NCBI GenBank assembly: GCA_030063045.1
Contig: JAQSEB010000021.1
Coordinates: 124,001 to 188,000 of the forward strand
Length of the DNA: 64,000 nucleotides
Reading direction: 5' to 3'
From: Pratylenchus scribneri
Lineage: Eukaryota; Nematoda; Chromadorea; Rhabditida; Pratylenchidae
This document shows positions 45,119 through 55,999 of this stretch, in pieces. Position 1 is the first letter of the stretch. Each line of letters starts with the position of its first letter. A program made the translations under genes and the position numbers. The notes beneath the pieces are model-generated. The model made no database searches and was not told the DNA's origin. It saw only the letters and a program-made list of their open reading frames with translations.

Positions 45119-48100
45119 ATGGCAACAAATTATATTCTCAAATTATTATATCTTTTGTTATTTATTTTTTGCTTCAATTCTTTGATGGAATGTTCTTCAC
45201 AGAAACGGCTTAAAATTTTGGTGTATTCACCCGGAATGTGTTGGAGTCATAATCAATTTTTGGGCAAAATTGCAGATACATTGCAAGAGGCCGGACATAA
45301 AGTGGTTGGTCAGTTTTGATAAATTATAAAATATTAAAAAAAACTTGAAATTCGTAATTTTCGAAAATTTTTTTTCAAGATGGAGACTCTTGTTATAAAT
45401 ATAAAGTCACAATACCGTATATACTCTTTTTACCTCATGGGGAATTATTTTTCTACCCCTCAAAAATTGGGAAAATTGAGATCTAACTCTTTAATATGTG
45501 GATATTTTTGAACAAATTAAAGCGAATTTTATTGAGCTTTAAAAAATTAAGTAAATGCAATGAAAATTTTTTAAATTCATCTTGTTCAGAACTTATTAAT
45601 CCTCAATGTCGAGGGTGAGGAATTGTTAGAGAGAGTGAATTAAAAGAATAAATATATAAGGGAATTAATTTTAAGAATTATTTAATTTTATCGGATTATT
45701 TTTAAAAAATTCATTAATTCGAAAACATTCCATTTTTTAGCATTTTTTAAAATTCATCAGTGCTGAATATTTGGCCCATCGGAATGAAACCAAAAAAGTG
45801 CAAAAAGTCCATTTGGCTTTTCCTTCAACAAAGGATGCCGCCAATGAATTGGATATTCAAAAAATGGATGAAATTAGTAATTCATTTTCTGGTGAGAGAC
45901 CAATACTCAGTTCAATGGAGCATAAATGGCGAGAATTTTTGCCGAGAATGGCAAAAATTTGTAAAGGTAAAATATTTTTAATTCCTAAAAAATGGCAATT
46001 ATTGAAGAAATTGCCATTAACATCGAATTGTTGGACGCACTAAAATCCGAACATTTTGATGTTGGAATTGCCGAACTCTACGACCTTTGCCCTTTTGCCA
46101 TTTTGCATCGAATCGGTGTCCGAACTAAATTGGCCGCAAATGCCGTTCCTCTCTATCAAATGGCGGCAAGGCATTTTGGCATTCCAATATTTAGTAGTTT
46201 TGTGCCGAATGCATTCGTCTCGAGTATGGATGGCCCAAATTTTGGGTTCCTGGGCAGATTGCTAAATTTTTATGATGATTTCTATGATTGGTTTATAATT
46301 GATGATTGGGCACGAAATTCGGAGGTATATTTGAATAAAATCAATGAACTAATATTTTTATTAAAGGAACCATTTTTGAGGGAAAAATTTGGCCCAGAAT
46401 TCCCGGAATTGAAACAAATTGTTCGGAATGTTTCATTGTATTTCGTCAATTCCCATCCATTTCTTGAATTTTCGAGACCAATCTCAAATAAAATTATTTT
46501 CATCGGTGGCTTGGTGACATCTGCTGGACAGGAAAAACAATTGCTGGATAAGGTAAAAATGGAGGATTATTATTTTAATTAATCATTTATTTAATTTGAA
46601 AATTAATAAATTTATTATAATTATTCCCTGAATTTTGTACATTAAATTTCGGATAAATATCAATTTTAAGTTTAATAAATTTAAAATTTTTAGCACTATT
46701 TGGGATGAATTGATTAGACAGAGAATTATCGAATTTGATATGGAAATTGCAATGTTTTGAATAAAAACGGAAAATAGGCCAAAATTATGCTACTTTGGTA
46801 TTTTTGCTATAATTTTATGAAAAATAATGTTTTGATCAAGCATTTTTATATGAATATGCTCTAAAAAGAATGTACCCTTAATAAACCAAAAATTCGATTG
46901 TTTATTCCATTTTAATTAAAAACAACAGTAAAATTTTCACAGAAAACCCAACATATTTTGGACAATGCCAAGCAGGGTGCTGTGCTCATTTCTTTTGGTT
47001 CATTGGCCGAAAGCAATCGAATGAGTGCCCCAATGCGACATTCACTCCTCCGCGCATTTTCTCGTTTTCCTGATTATCAATTTTTGTGGAAACTTGACAA
47101 AGAATCAGAGCAAAATGATTCAGCATTGTTGGCCGAAACACCAAATGTGCATACCTTTGAATGGGTCCAACAAATGGCCATTCTTGCGCATCCAAAAATG
47201 CGCGCATTTATTTCACATTGCGGCTGGAATAGCATCAATGAGGCAGCTGAATCCGGTGTTCCCATATTGGGAGTACCTTTGTTCGCGGATCAACCCAAAA
47301 ATGCATTATTGGCCCAGCACAGAGGGTTGGCCCTATATTTGGATGTGAAACAATTGAATGGACCAGAAGCGGAGGAAATAATGGCAAAAATGTTGGAAGA
47401 GGTTGGGAGGAGAGTAAATTGGATTTAAATTTTCTAATTAAAATTCGGAAAATATTTATTCAAAAAAAATATTGAAATTGCAGAAAAGATTAAATAGTTT
47501 AATGATTTGTCATAGACCACCGAAAGCCGAAAATATACTCAATCGATAGATATCATAAAGAACGAGAACGCATTGAATGGTATTCAATTTGTCGAAAATC
47601 GGCCAAAAATGAACTTGTTTAAACATTCAAACCGTCTTGTCATTTTACGGTTTAGAACTACTTTAAACATAGTTAAACCTAAACCAAATCAATATTAAAT
47701 GATGCTTCTCGTCGAGATCTATCGATTGGTATAGATTATAGGATTTGGGGACCTTAGACAAAAGATTAAATAGCCAAAAACTTTTTTGCAATTTCAATCG
47801 CCTTTCTGAATTTTCAATAGACTTTTCTACAATTTCAATTATTTTTTCTGCAAATTAAATATCAATTAAGATTCTGCACAATTCAAAATATCGTCAAAAT
47901 GCTCAATTAATTCAACGAAAATTGGCATTGAATCCATATCCTGCAAAGGAAAATTTGATTCGATGGGTGGAATTTGCGGCCGAATTCCCCGAATTGAATG
48001 AATTAAATTTGCCTGGCGATGATGAATTGAGATGGTTTGCTTATTATTCATTGGATGCCATCACATTCACATTTGCAATATTAATGGCCATTTTATTATT

Positions 48101-48194
48101 AACATTTTGGATAGCTGCAAAAATTATTGGAATAATAGTGAAAGGAATACGGTTTTTAACGAATTCGAATGATTTAAAAAAGAAAAATGAATAA
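45119..48194 (+). CDS. UDP-glycosyltransferase copy 3
   Basis: Intact UGT, about 583 residues. Exons: 45119-45304, 45741-45966, 46008-46552, 46943-47413, 47871-48194 (phases close). It has a signal peptide (MATNYILKLLYLLLFIFCF), KILVYSPGMCWSHNQFLGK with the candidate catalytic His, FDVGIAELYDLCPFAILH, and the donor-site signature FISHCGWNSINEAAESGVPI with the canonical Trp that the other two copies lack. The C-terminal anchor (ITFTFAILMAILLLTFW) is followed by a Lys-rich cytosolic tail (DLKKKNE). Exons 3-5 and 6-7 of the tandem copies are each one exon here, so intron number differs between paralogues. Its orientation is opposite to the tandem pair 24 kb away. An inverted repeat lies in the last intron. 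A MITE ends 67 bp upstream of the ATG and may affect the promoter. Confidence 0.88.
47520..47765. repeat. palindromic repeat fragment in last UGT intron
   Basis: AATCGATAGATATCATAAAG near 47541 and CGAGATCTATCGATTGG near 47713 are inverted partners and match the GATCTCATCGAGACGCGTCG block of the palindromes at 32.2 and 56.8 kb. The copy is diverged. Confidence 0.5.
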
Positions 48195-48448
48195 AAAGAA
48201 TAATTATTTGAAATATCAAATAAAAATATAATAAAATATTTTTGTTCTATAATTATAATTAAGTATTCACTTTTGATTTGAATTGAGAAAGAATAAATAA
48301 AATATTTTAGTTTTAATTCTGAAATTATTCTAAAATGACAATTAATTACTAAAGGCAAATATAAATAATTTTAAAGAAAAGAATTCAAAAATGTTAATTT
48401 GCCATTTTTATGCAATAATAAATATCAAATAGAATTATTTAAATATTT
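48195..48448. other. short gap between convergent genes
   Basis: AT-rich 3' flanks; nothing further seen. Confidence 0.5.
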
Positions 48449-51053
48449 TTAACAAAGTCCGCAAGTTAAACTGCAAAAATCCTTTTTAATTTCATCCTTG
48501 TAAAATTTGCTAATGCAGAATCCATTTCGGCGCCATGAACCACAACTAAAGAAAATAATAATTTTTAAATATTTTTAAATAATAATTTACTTTGGCCTTT
48601 TATCAGCACATTGAATGCCGCCAGCATCTTTGCAGGTTTTTGCACATTGTATTTTCATTATTCCCTCATAAATCTGAAAATATAAATAAAATTAAATTAA
48701 ATTTTCTAATTTACCCTATTAAAGCAAAGCCGCTTGATTTGTTCACAATTTGTTGCTTTATCCTTTTCCACCATGGAAGTGCCTAAATAAATAATTTTAT
48801 TTCATTTAAAATCATGCAAATTTACCTGTTCCGGTTGAAGGTTGTTGAGGGGCTGGAGCAGGGACTGGGTTAGATGGAGGAGGTTGGGGTGCCGGATTTG
48901 ATGGATTTGATCCACCCGAACTGCTTCCAGCATTATTTCCAATGCCACCGCCTGTTGGACTCGGAAATTGGGCAGCAAGTTTGTCGCGTGCATTTTCAAT
49001 CACTAAATTTAAATTAAATTAATTTATTATAAGAAATGCGCTTGCCATCCAAACAATCATTCATAATTTCGAGAAATGCCCTTTGATCGTTATTTTCACG
49101 CAATTCTCGAATTTCCTTTCGAATTTGTCGAAATTCCGCGTCCTTTGCTTTGAATTTTGCCTCCACATCATCGCCTGGTTTAAATGCCAAAATTCCTGCA
49201 TAATCATTGGCCATATCCAAATTAAGTAAATTGAATATTTGGTCAATTGATTTGGAGAGAGAATTTTTGAATTGGTCCAATACGGGATTATTGACTGAAG
49301 GGTCGAAAAAATCGGAGGCATCTAATTTGGCACGAAAATAGGCTTCACGAATTACTAAATAAATAATTTAAATAAGTTCATATTTTAAAAATATTAATTT
49401 TTTACCCAATTCCGCTTTTTCATCCCTTCTTCCATTTTTGTTAATTATTGCCAACATTTCATTATTTGCATTTCCAATTTCCATTAAATTATAATTGTTT
49501 TCATCTTGCAATTTTAGGAAGAAAATTTCAAAAATTGATTTTGTCAATTTGCTTGGATCTTGTCGATTGGCCATTCCCAATGCTTTGATTTCATTGGCCA
49601 ACAAAACGGAATAGGCCATATCCAAATCTTAATTAATTTATTTAAATATAAAAATAAATAAATTATTTATTTATTAATTTTAAAAAATTTGTCAATTAAT
49701 TCACGTTAAAAATTCAAAAAATAATAAAATTAATTTAATTATAATATAAATTAATAAAAATGCACTTTGATCTGCTTTTTGTGCATCATCAACAGTTGGA
49801 TTTGTGGTTGCATCCAATGCCACTCTGTATTTTGTTTGATCCGTGAATGCTTTATTTCTTACATAATTCTTCTCCAATTCCAATAATTTGCTTCCACTAT
49901 CCGGTGTCAGTGTCGGATCGAATAGAATTTCCTGGGAATTTGGTGAATCCAAAATTCGTTGTACTTCAATGGCTCCTTTGGTTTGGTGGTCGGAGACAAG
50001 CGGAATTGCAAGGGCAAAATTGCGATTAAGAGCTAAAGGAATTTTTAATATTTTTTTGCACAGAATGAAAATTATCACAATCAATTTTTGTCCAAAATTT
50101 TTCAAGTAAATATTTACTTAATTAAAAAAATTTTATAACCAAAATTGTTGAATTTTATTGAATATTTTACGAATTATAAATAAAAAAAGAGTACTAAATC
50201 GGTCATTTTTAATTCTCTACCAGAACATTTTTGTTCTATTATTTTGACCAATTATTTTGTATTAATATGTTTTATTGAAAGATATTCAACAAATGATATG
50301 AAAATTTCTGAAATAATAGTTAAATTACAAAATTTCTAATTATTATTTCAAATGAATTAAAAAATAAATTTTAAATAATTTTATAAATAATAATAATTTA
50401 CAGGCATATGCGCGTCGTTCATCCCGATTTGGACTATTTTTGATGTCATTTTCCAAGAAAAATTGACGCCATCTTTTGTAGGCAAATTCCAAATCCGCAA
50501 AATTGGACGCTGTATTCAGTTGGAGAGAGGTTCTGGCATTTCTTGATGTTTCCTGTCGCGATAAAATGCCCGAAATTTTGTTTCCTTTTGCTAATGGCAA
50601 ATCCGAAATTGCCATCATTTGCTTCAGACTCAAAAATGCGTTCCGCAATTCTAACAAAAAATTAAAATTATTTATATTTAAATTGATTATATTTTGATCA
50701 TTTTTCCAATTATTCGTAAAATCTGATCAATATTTTTACCATCAATCGCAATTTCTGCCCTAGCCTGTAATGCCGGATTCCGATTTCGATCTTGAATCAA
50801 ATTCCTCTCCAATCGTAAAAATGTTTGCTCCAAATCATTGTATAGCCTTTGATTGCCTCTCGTTATTTGAAAAATTGTCCGGTAACTTTTTGGATTATCC
50901 AAATTGTCGAGCACTTCGTTGATGTCAGCAACTGAATAGAAAAATAATAAATTAAATAAAATTATAATTGTTAGTATTTTCACCTGCACTTTGTCCAACA
51001 TTAAAAATGGAAATAAGAATAATGACAAAATAATTAATGAAAAGAATATTCAT
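48449..51053 (-). CDS. secreted multi-exon protein with C-terminal ShKT modules
   Basis: Exons from the start: 50984-51053, 50740-50931, 50402-50650, 49766-50032, 49406-49627, 49046-49354, 48826-49002, 48715-48782, 48591-48673, 48449-48545 (about 577 residues, phases close). Signal peptide MNILFINYFVIILISIFNVG. Residues about 25-430 are predicted helical with no Cys-rich content; six consecutive introns are all phase 1, which suggests exon shuffling or internal duplication. A Gly/Ser/Pro linker follows (GGSNPSNPAPQPPPSNP). The end carries a four-Cys partial and then a complete six-Cys ShKT module: CADKRPNCGSWRRNGFC, then FCSLTCGLC at the terminus. In nematodes ShKT modules occur in many secreted enzymes and surface proteins; here no enzyme domain is evident. 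The intron after exon 6 starts with GC (G|GCAAG). Confidence 0.78.
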
Positions 51054-51706
51054 CTGATTTTATGAAAGTTTAGGAAAAAATAATCATTTAAATAATTTTA
51101 TTTTATTAATACTCAAATAATGCTAAAAGCAATGAAAATTTTTATAAATAAAACAATATTCCATTATGGAAGATTAATAAAATCCAAAAATGATTTTTAT
51201 TACATACTAAATTTATACTCAAAATTCGAATTGAACTTGACATCATCCAATATCCATCCATTCATTTTTTCATTCCTTTTTTTGTCGATTTTTTCAAAAA
51301 TATTTCGAGCAGGAAAAATATAAATTCTAAAGAGCAATCGTTCATCATTTACAATTTGCTCATCTGCTTTCTGGATTAATGCCATCAACTTTAATTTGCT
51401 TTTTTTAAATTTAACCATAATCCAATTCCATTATCTAGTTTTAAATTATTACTATGTAAATAATTGGATTGGAATTGGAACTAAAAATTACTCAATCAAA
51501 GATCGAAATTCTCATAATTTTAATAACATCATTTTCAAAAAAAAAATTTGAAATATTTAAATTCTCAAATTTAATAATTTGATAAAATAAATTTTTAACA
51601 ACCAAGATACATTTTATTCAAAGATGGTTAGAAAGTTTAAAAAAATAGCATATGAAATATTTGAATTTATTTATTTATTCTCTTTAGTTTCCATTCATTT
51701 ATTCAT
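51054..51706. other. intergenic, one unplaced open stretch
   Basis: The minus strand is open at 51200-51418 (MVKFKKSKLKLMALIQ...) but has no signal peptide, splice partners or known motif. I do not call it a gene. Confidence 0.4.
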
Positions 51707-52202
51707 TCATTTCTTGCCATAATAACGATTTCGTGCAATTCGTTCTTTTACATCGGCAGATGAAGCGCCAAATCCACCCATGCTTCCCTTTGCCATATCA
51801 ATAGATTGGGCCGATTGTTTTTGTGGGACATCTAAAAATTTTTTCGAATTATTTTCTTTAATCTTTGTTAATGAATTTATTAATAAATTTTTTGAATTAT
51901 ATTTTTTTGTACCAATTAATAAAATATATCATTTAAACTTTATTTCATTAGATTATTTATTATAATATCGAAATTTTGTTTCTTAAATTAAGAAAGATTC
52001 GAAATAATTTATATTATAAAATCTTAAAAATTCAATGATATCTATCAAGTGGTAATATTAAAATAAAATTATTTTTTATTAATAAAAAAATAATAATAAT
52101 AACCTCTTTCCATTCGTTGCCCATCCTCCGTTTTCACATTGTTCAAAAGAAGCAAAAATGTTGCGTAGACCAAAAGGAGAACAAAAGAGAACGGGGGAAC
52201 AT
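51707..52202 (-). pseudogene. neuropeptide-like precursor, start disrupted in a C run
   Basis: Exon 2 (51707-51831) codes for a peptide ending IARNRYYGKK: a Gly followed by two basic residues at the very end, the usual signal for C-terminal amidation. Exon 1 (52104-52202) codes in the matching frame for a strongly hydrophobic FSFVLLLVYATFLLLNN, a signal peptide core, then KTEDGQRMER. The only upstream ATG (52200-52202) is out of frame with this by one base, with a run of five C between. One C too few there, either real or a sequencing error, would explain it. The intron 51832-52103 is GT-AG, phase 1. It lies next to a second small secreted precursor on the same strand. The peptide family is not recognised. 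Confidence 0.5.
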
Positions 52203-52824
52203 TTTTTTTACTTTTTTGATGATGAATTTGAAATGATATTCTCTTGGCCTTTTCTATAGGACTTAAATATAGCCAATTTTACGTTCAATCCAAAGTCAGA
52301 TTCTTTTTTAAATTTTATTTTGGGAGGTAGGATTGAAAAGTTTTAAAGGAATTTTCCCCCAATTTCCCGTTCCTTTTTACCAATTTGCCTCTGTGGGTGG
52401 GGCAATAATTAGTACGATGTAAAGTAAAAAATAAAACCAAAAAAAGATATTATGATCTGTTCGTTTTTACTTTTTTTTATTACTTTTATATATTAATTTT
52501 TAAGTCAATTTCAATTCAATATTTTTTGGGGAGAATAAATATTATATTGTTATTTTATTATAAATGATTCTTCATAGTTTTTTTTTAATTAAAATTAATT
52601 ATTTTTATTTTAGATCCACGAATTAACCGATCGTAAATGTCAGTTTATTTATTATAAACTTTAGAAGAAAAAAATTAAATTTTGTAAAAATTTTGATAAA
52701 TTTAACATTAAAATAATAAATCAACGATTTCGTATAGAATAAGTCATATTATTAATTATGAAAAAGTATCGAAATTTTATGAAAAATTTGACAAAAAAAA
52801 ATTAGTTGGAACATTTTTTCATTT
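52203..52824. other. intergenic, AT-rich
   Basis: Upstream region of the 51.7-kb precursor; no feature recognised. Confidence 0.5.
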
Positions 52825-53068
52825 TCAGCCTCTGCCAAAAAACCCCGGTGATGGTAGTACTATATCATGTGCTTCTGATGAGATGACCATTTTTGGTGCC
52901 ATCAATCCTGAAAAAATATTCACCTTGATTTGAATTATGGAAAAAACATTCACGTCTTTTCACTCTAATGTCCTTTTCGCCATGTTGTTCAGCTTGAACA
53001 TCAACCACAAATGCCAAAATGGCCAATGCCGCTATAATGAGAGCAAAATGTTGAATGAATGAAGACAT
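52825..53068 (-). CDS. small secreted neuropeptide-like precursor
   Basis: Exons 52954-53068 and 52825-52907 joined by a 46-nt intron give about 65 residues. MSSFIQHFALIIAALAILAF opens a clear signal peptide ending near VQA. A short acidic/polar spacer follows, then KRR, a dibasic processing site that the splice reconstitutes, and a 26-residue peptide ending SPGFFGRG. If the intron is not used the frame reads on to a stop at 52865, giving a 67-residue product with one Cys instead; I prefer the spliced form because the intron length and borders match the neighbours. Function unknown. Two such precursors in tandem suggest a small peptide-hormone cluster. Confidence 0.55.
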
Positions 53069-53652
53069 TTTTGAGATTAATTTGAAGAAATTTTTTTGAT
53101 CAGAAATAAATTAAACTGATTTTGTACTCTTAAAAAGTTTAAAAATTTATATTGTCTTTCCTTAGTAAATTGATTGCACTTTTACTAACCCAATAATTTC
53201 TTCACTATTTTATAGAAAAAAATGGAGCAGACAAAAACAAATTAGTAGAAGAAAATCTTTTTTAAATTACATTTGTATATCAATAAAAAATTAATTTCAA
53301 GATTTCCTATATAATTTTTCTCCATTTCTATGCTTTTTTTTATATATAAACAATACCCTGAAAATCGTTAGCAAATTGTTGGGATTCAGCGTTCAGCCCG
53401 TTAAATAATTGTTGATATCAATATACATTTTAGGTTATTGTGAATTTTATCAAAGGACTTAAATCATAAAATAACACTCATCAATTTATGCATATTTATG
53501 CCATTTAATTATTATTATTAAAGTAAAAATAATATTGTTTAAAGAAGGCACTGTTTTGGGCAAACATCCAAGCATCCGAAAATATTAATATTTTTATGTT
53601 CAATTAAATTTTAATTATTTGTTTCCTCTCCGGAATATGAGAATTCTTTTAT
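53069..53652. other. intergenic, nothing recognised
   Basis: AT-rich promoter side of the 52.8-kb precursor and 3' flank of the cofilin gene. Confidence 0.5.
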
Positions 53653-55117
53653 TCAAATGCGCTGGGATGACATCACCTATGGAATGAGTAAAAGGATATA
53701 TTTGCGAATTATTTAAATTTAATGGTTAAACCTCATGTTTGATCACTTTTTCATCAATGTCCGACAATTCCGATGCTTGAATTTGGAGCAAACTTTCCAG
53801 TCCCAATGTGGCCTTCAATGCGCGCACAGAGGAAGCATAAAGCATACGGCGACGTACTGGGGCCTCATCCGGGCAACTTTTTTGGGAGTAGTAATTAAAA
53901 TAATTTTAAATTTTATTTTCAGTGTTTTTTCTTTTTTTATTTCATAAATCAAACAAAAATAAAAATAAAAATTGTATTTCCCTAATTATTTAATTTTTAA
54001 TTATAATAATATTCCCTTTGAAATATTTTAATAAAAGAAGATTACTATTGGACGAAGATGACTTTGGAAATCCGTGACATCCCTTCCGCTCCTTGCCGTT
54101 GAACTTCCACGTGAATGTCGACGGCCGCATATCTACATTGTTTGCCATCGCCGACCAACTTTTTCATCTCCTTAAAAATTTATAGTATTAAATTCAAAGA
54201 AATTGTTAATTTTGAATATTTTAATTTAATAAAAATTGCTATAAAAATTTTCATTTTTCATTATGTAGAATCAATTATTTATTATTAATCTCCTTAATGC
54301 TATTTTATATTGAGCTGAAAGACATAAATTCTGACTTATAAAATATAAATTGTAAATTCCCCCCTTTTAATTAAATATTTACTATTAAATAATTTTATAA
54401 ATTTTTTTGAAACTCCTCTATTGACCTCAACAAATTCTCCATATGGCGCATTTTTTTCGCCCTTTTTCTCCACAATGATTGTTGTGTCATCGTCTGAGAT
54501 GCGGAAAATCAAGTATGAATGCAAATGTTTGTTGTGCAAATCATCATAGGCTTGTTTGCATCCGGCATCGACTTTCACTCCAGAAGCCTAAAATTGTAGA
54601 ATTAATTATTTTTAAACTATTTATTAGATTTAAAAAATGATTTTTCTCTGTTACTTAACCGAACCTAAAAAGTAAAAACCACAACTATTTGATAGATCCA
54701 ACATTCTACTTATCAAGTTTGCTAAAATCCGTTAACTATTTTATATTTTATTGCATTTGACTTCTTAATGAAATCTATTTCATATTTGCCATTAAAAACC
54801 AGTTTAATTAAGTCAGCAAGTTTTCTACTCTTTAATTGTGGATATGGAATTTAAAGCTATTCTTCAAATAAAATGAATTTTAAAAATTTAATAATTTAAA
54901 ACAAATAAGAAAATTTGAAAATCAATCCCCAGGGCTAACATGTGAACATCGCTGCTTATCCGCCGATTTCTTTCTCATATTTGCTTGCTAAATTTTTTTT
55001 ATTTTTAATTTAGCTTATTTTCACCCCTATTCAAAGAGAGTAAAATAAATTGGAAAAAATTTCAATTTGATAAATTTATTCGAATTTTATAATCATTTGT
55101 ATTTTAAAATTTACCAT
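53653..55117 (-). CDS. unc-60: ADF/cofilin, UNC-60B type
   Basis: Actin-depolymerising factor that binds and severs actin filaments in the cytoplasm, in C. elegans the body-wall muscle isoform. Exons from the start: 55115-55117, 54426-54587, 54046-54170, 53732-53876, 53653-53676; 152 residues, as in C. elegans UNC-60B. The first exon is only the ATG, followed directly by GTAAAT, and the next exon begins ASGVKVDAGCKQAYDDLHNK with the conserved Ser (phosphorylation site in many cofilins). LIFRI, EKNAPYGEFVE, CRYAAVDIHVEVQRQGAEG and YCPDEAPVRRRMLYASSVRA are cofilin hallmarks; the end reads MSSQRI. In C. elegans the ATG exon is shared with isoform A, but no A-type exons occur in the 527-nt first intron here. 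The upstream flank is GC-richer than usual. Confidence 0.93.
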
Positions 55118-55999
55118 ATTTGTTGACCAGAGGATTGAATTCGAACGAAGTTGTCAAAAAGTCTTTTTGTTGATCAAATCGAAATCAGAGAAGGATGTGG
55201 TGATGAATTTGAGCTTCTGGCCAATGGGCAAAAGGAAGAAGATCAGAGCAGAGTTTTCGTTGGGGATGATCTTGATGAATGGATCGAAGGCCCCAAAGGG
55301 AAAATGTTGTGGGTGTCCTTCTCAGCGAGAAAAAAGCAGTCAAGATGGCGGGAAGGATGGGAGGATTTCGTCTTCTTCGATTTCTTAACACATTCTTCCC
55401 GGCTTTATCCCATGCCTCGGTAGAATCCCTACGGATCTTCTCCCCTCATTCATTCTCCTCTTCAATGGCCAAGTGACAACTGCTCTTCTCCTTTCTCTCT
55501 GCTTGCTGATTGCTGGGCTTTAAGAATATACCAAATTTCCCTGCCTTTCTCCATTCTTTTTCCCCTCTGTTCGTCATCAATACCACCCACTCATCCTCTT
55601 GGCCAATTTTCCACTCTGCCGTCTTCTTCTTATCCTTTCGGCCTTACATTTGGCCAATTCTTCTATTCTCGCCGATCATTTTCATCTCTCACCTTTCACA
55701 GCTTCTTGACTTTTTTGTTTTTCACTGATCATTGCTTCTCATCGGGATTTGTTTGGGTCGATAAATCCACGAAAATTCCGCCATTTGTTCAAATTGTGAA
55801 TCATGAAGAGTCGGAATAAATCCAGAGAAACATTATAATTGAACTTAAACTAACTAATATTTGGCTATTAAATATCGAGCTAAAGAGAAAAAACTGATTT
55901 TAATAAAGCTTAGTTTGAATTTAAATGATTAATTTAGTAAATATTACTAAATAATACATAAGTACCGATTAACTTTTATTAAGTAAATATAATCTATTT
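55118..55999. other. GC-richer, pyrimidine-rich intergenic (promoter side of unc-60)
   Basis: 55150-55480 is less AT-rich than the surroundings and open in several frames on both strands; the frames do not agree with a splice model, so I read it as 5' flank/UTR of unc-60. From 55440 to 55740 the + strand is rich in CT runs (TTCTCCTTTCTCTC). No gene supported. Confidence 0.4.

Noticed and set aside
52908..52923. A 16-nt GT-AG intron in the 52.8-kb precursor
   Set aside because: Too short to be spliced; a 46-nt intron using the donor at 52953 fits the local intron size and keeps the frame.
55151..55423. Plus-strand gene in the GC-richer patch upstream of unc-60
   Set aside because: Several overlapping frames on both strands are open, none has a signal peptide, domain or consistent splicing.
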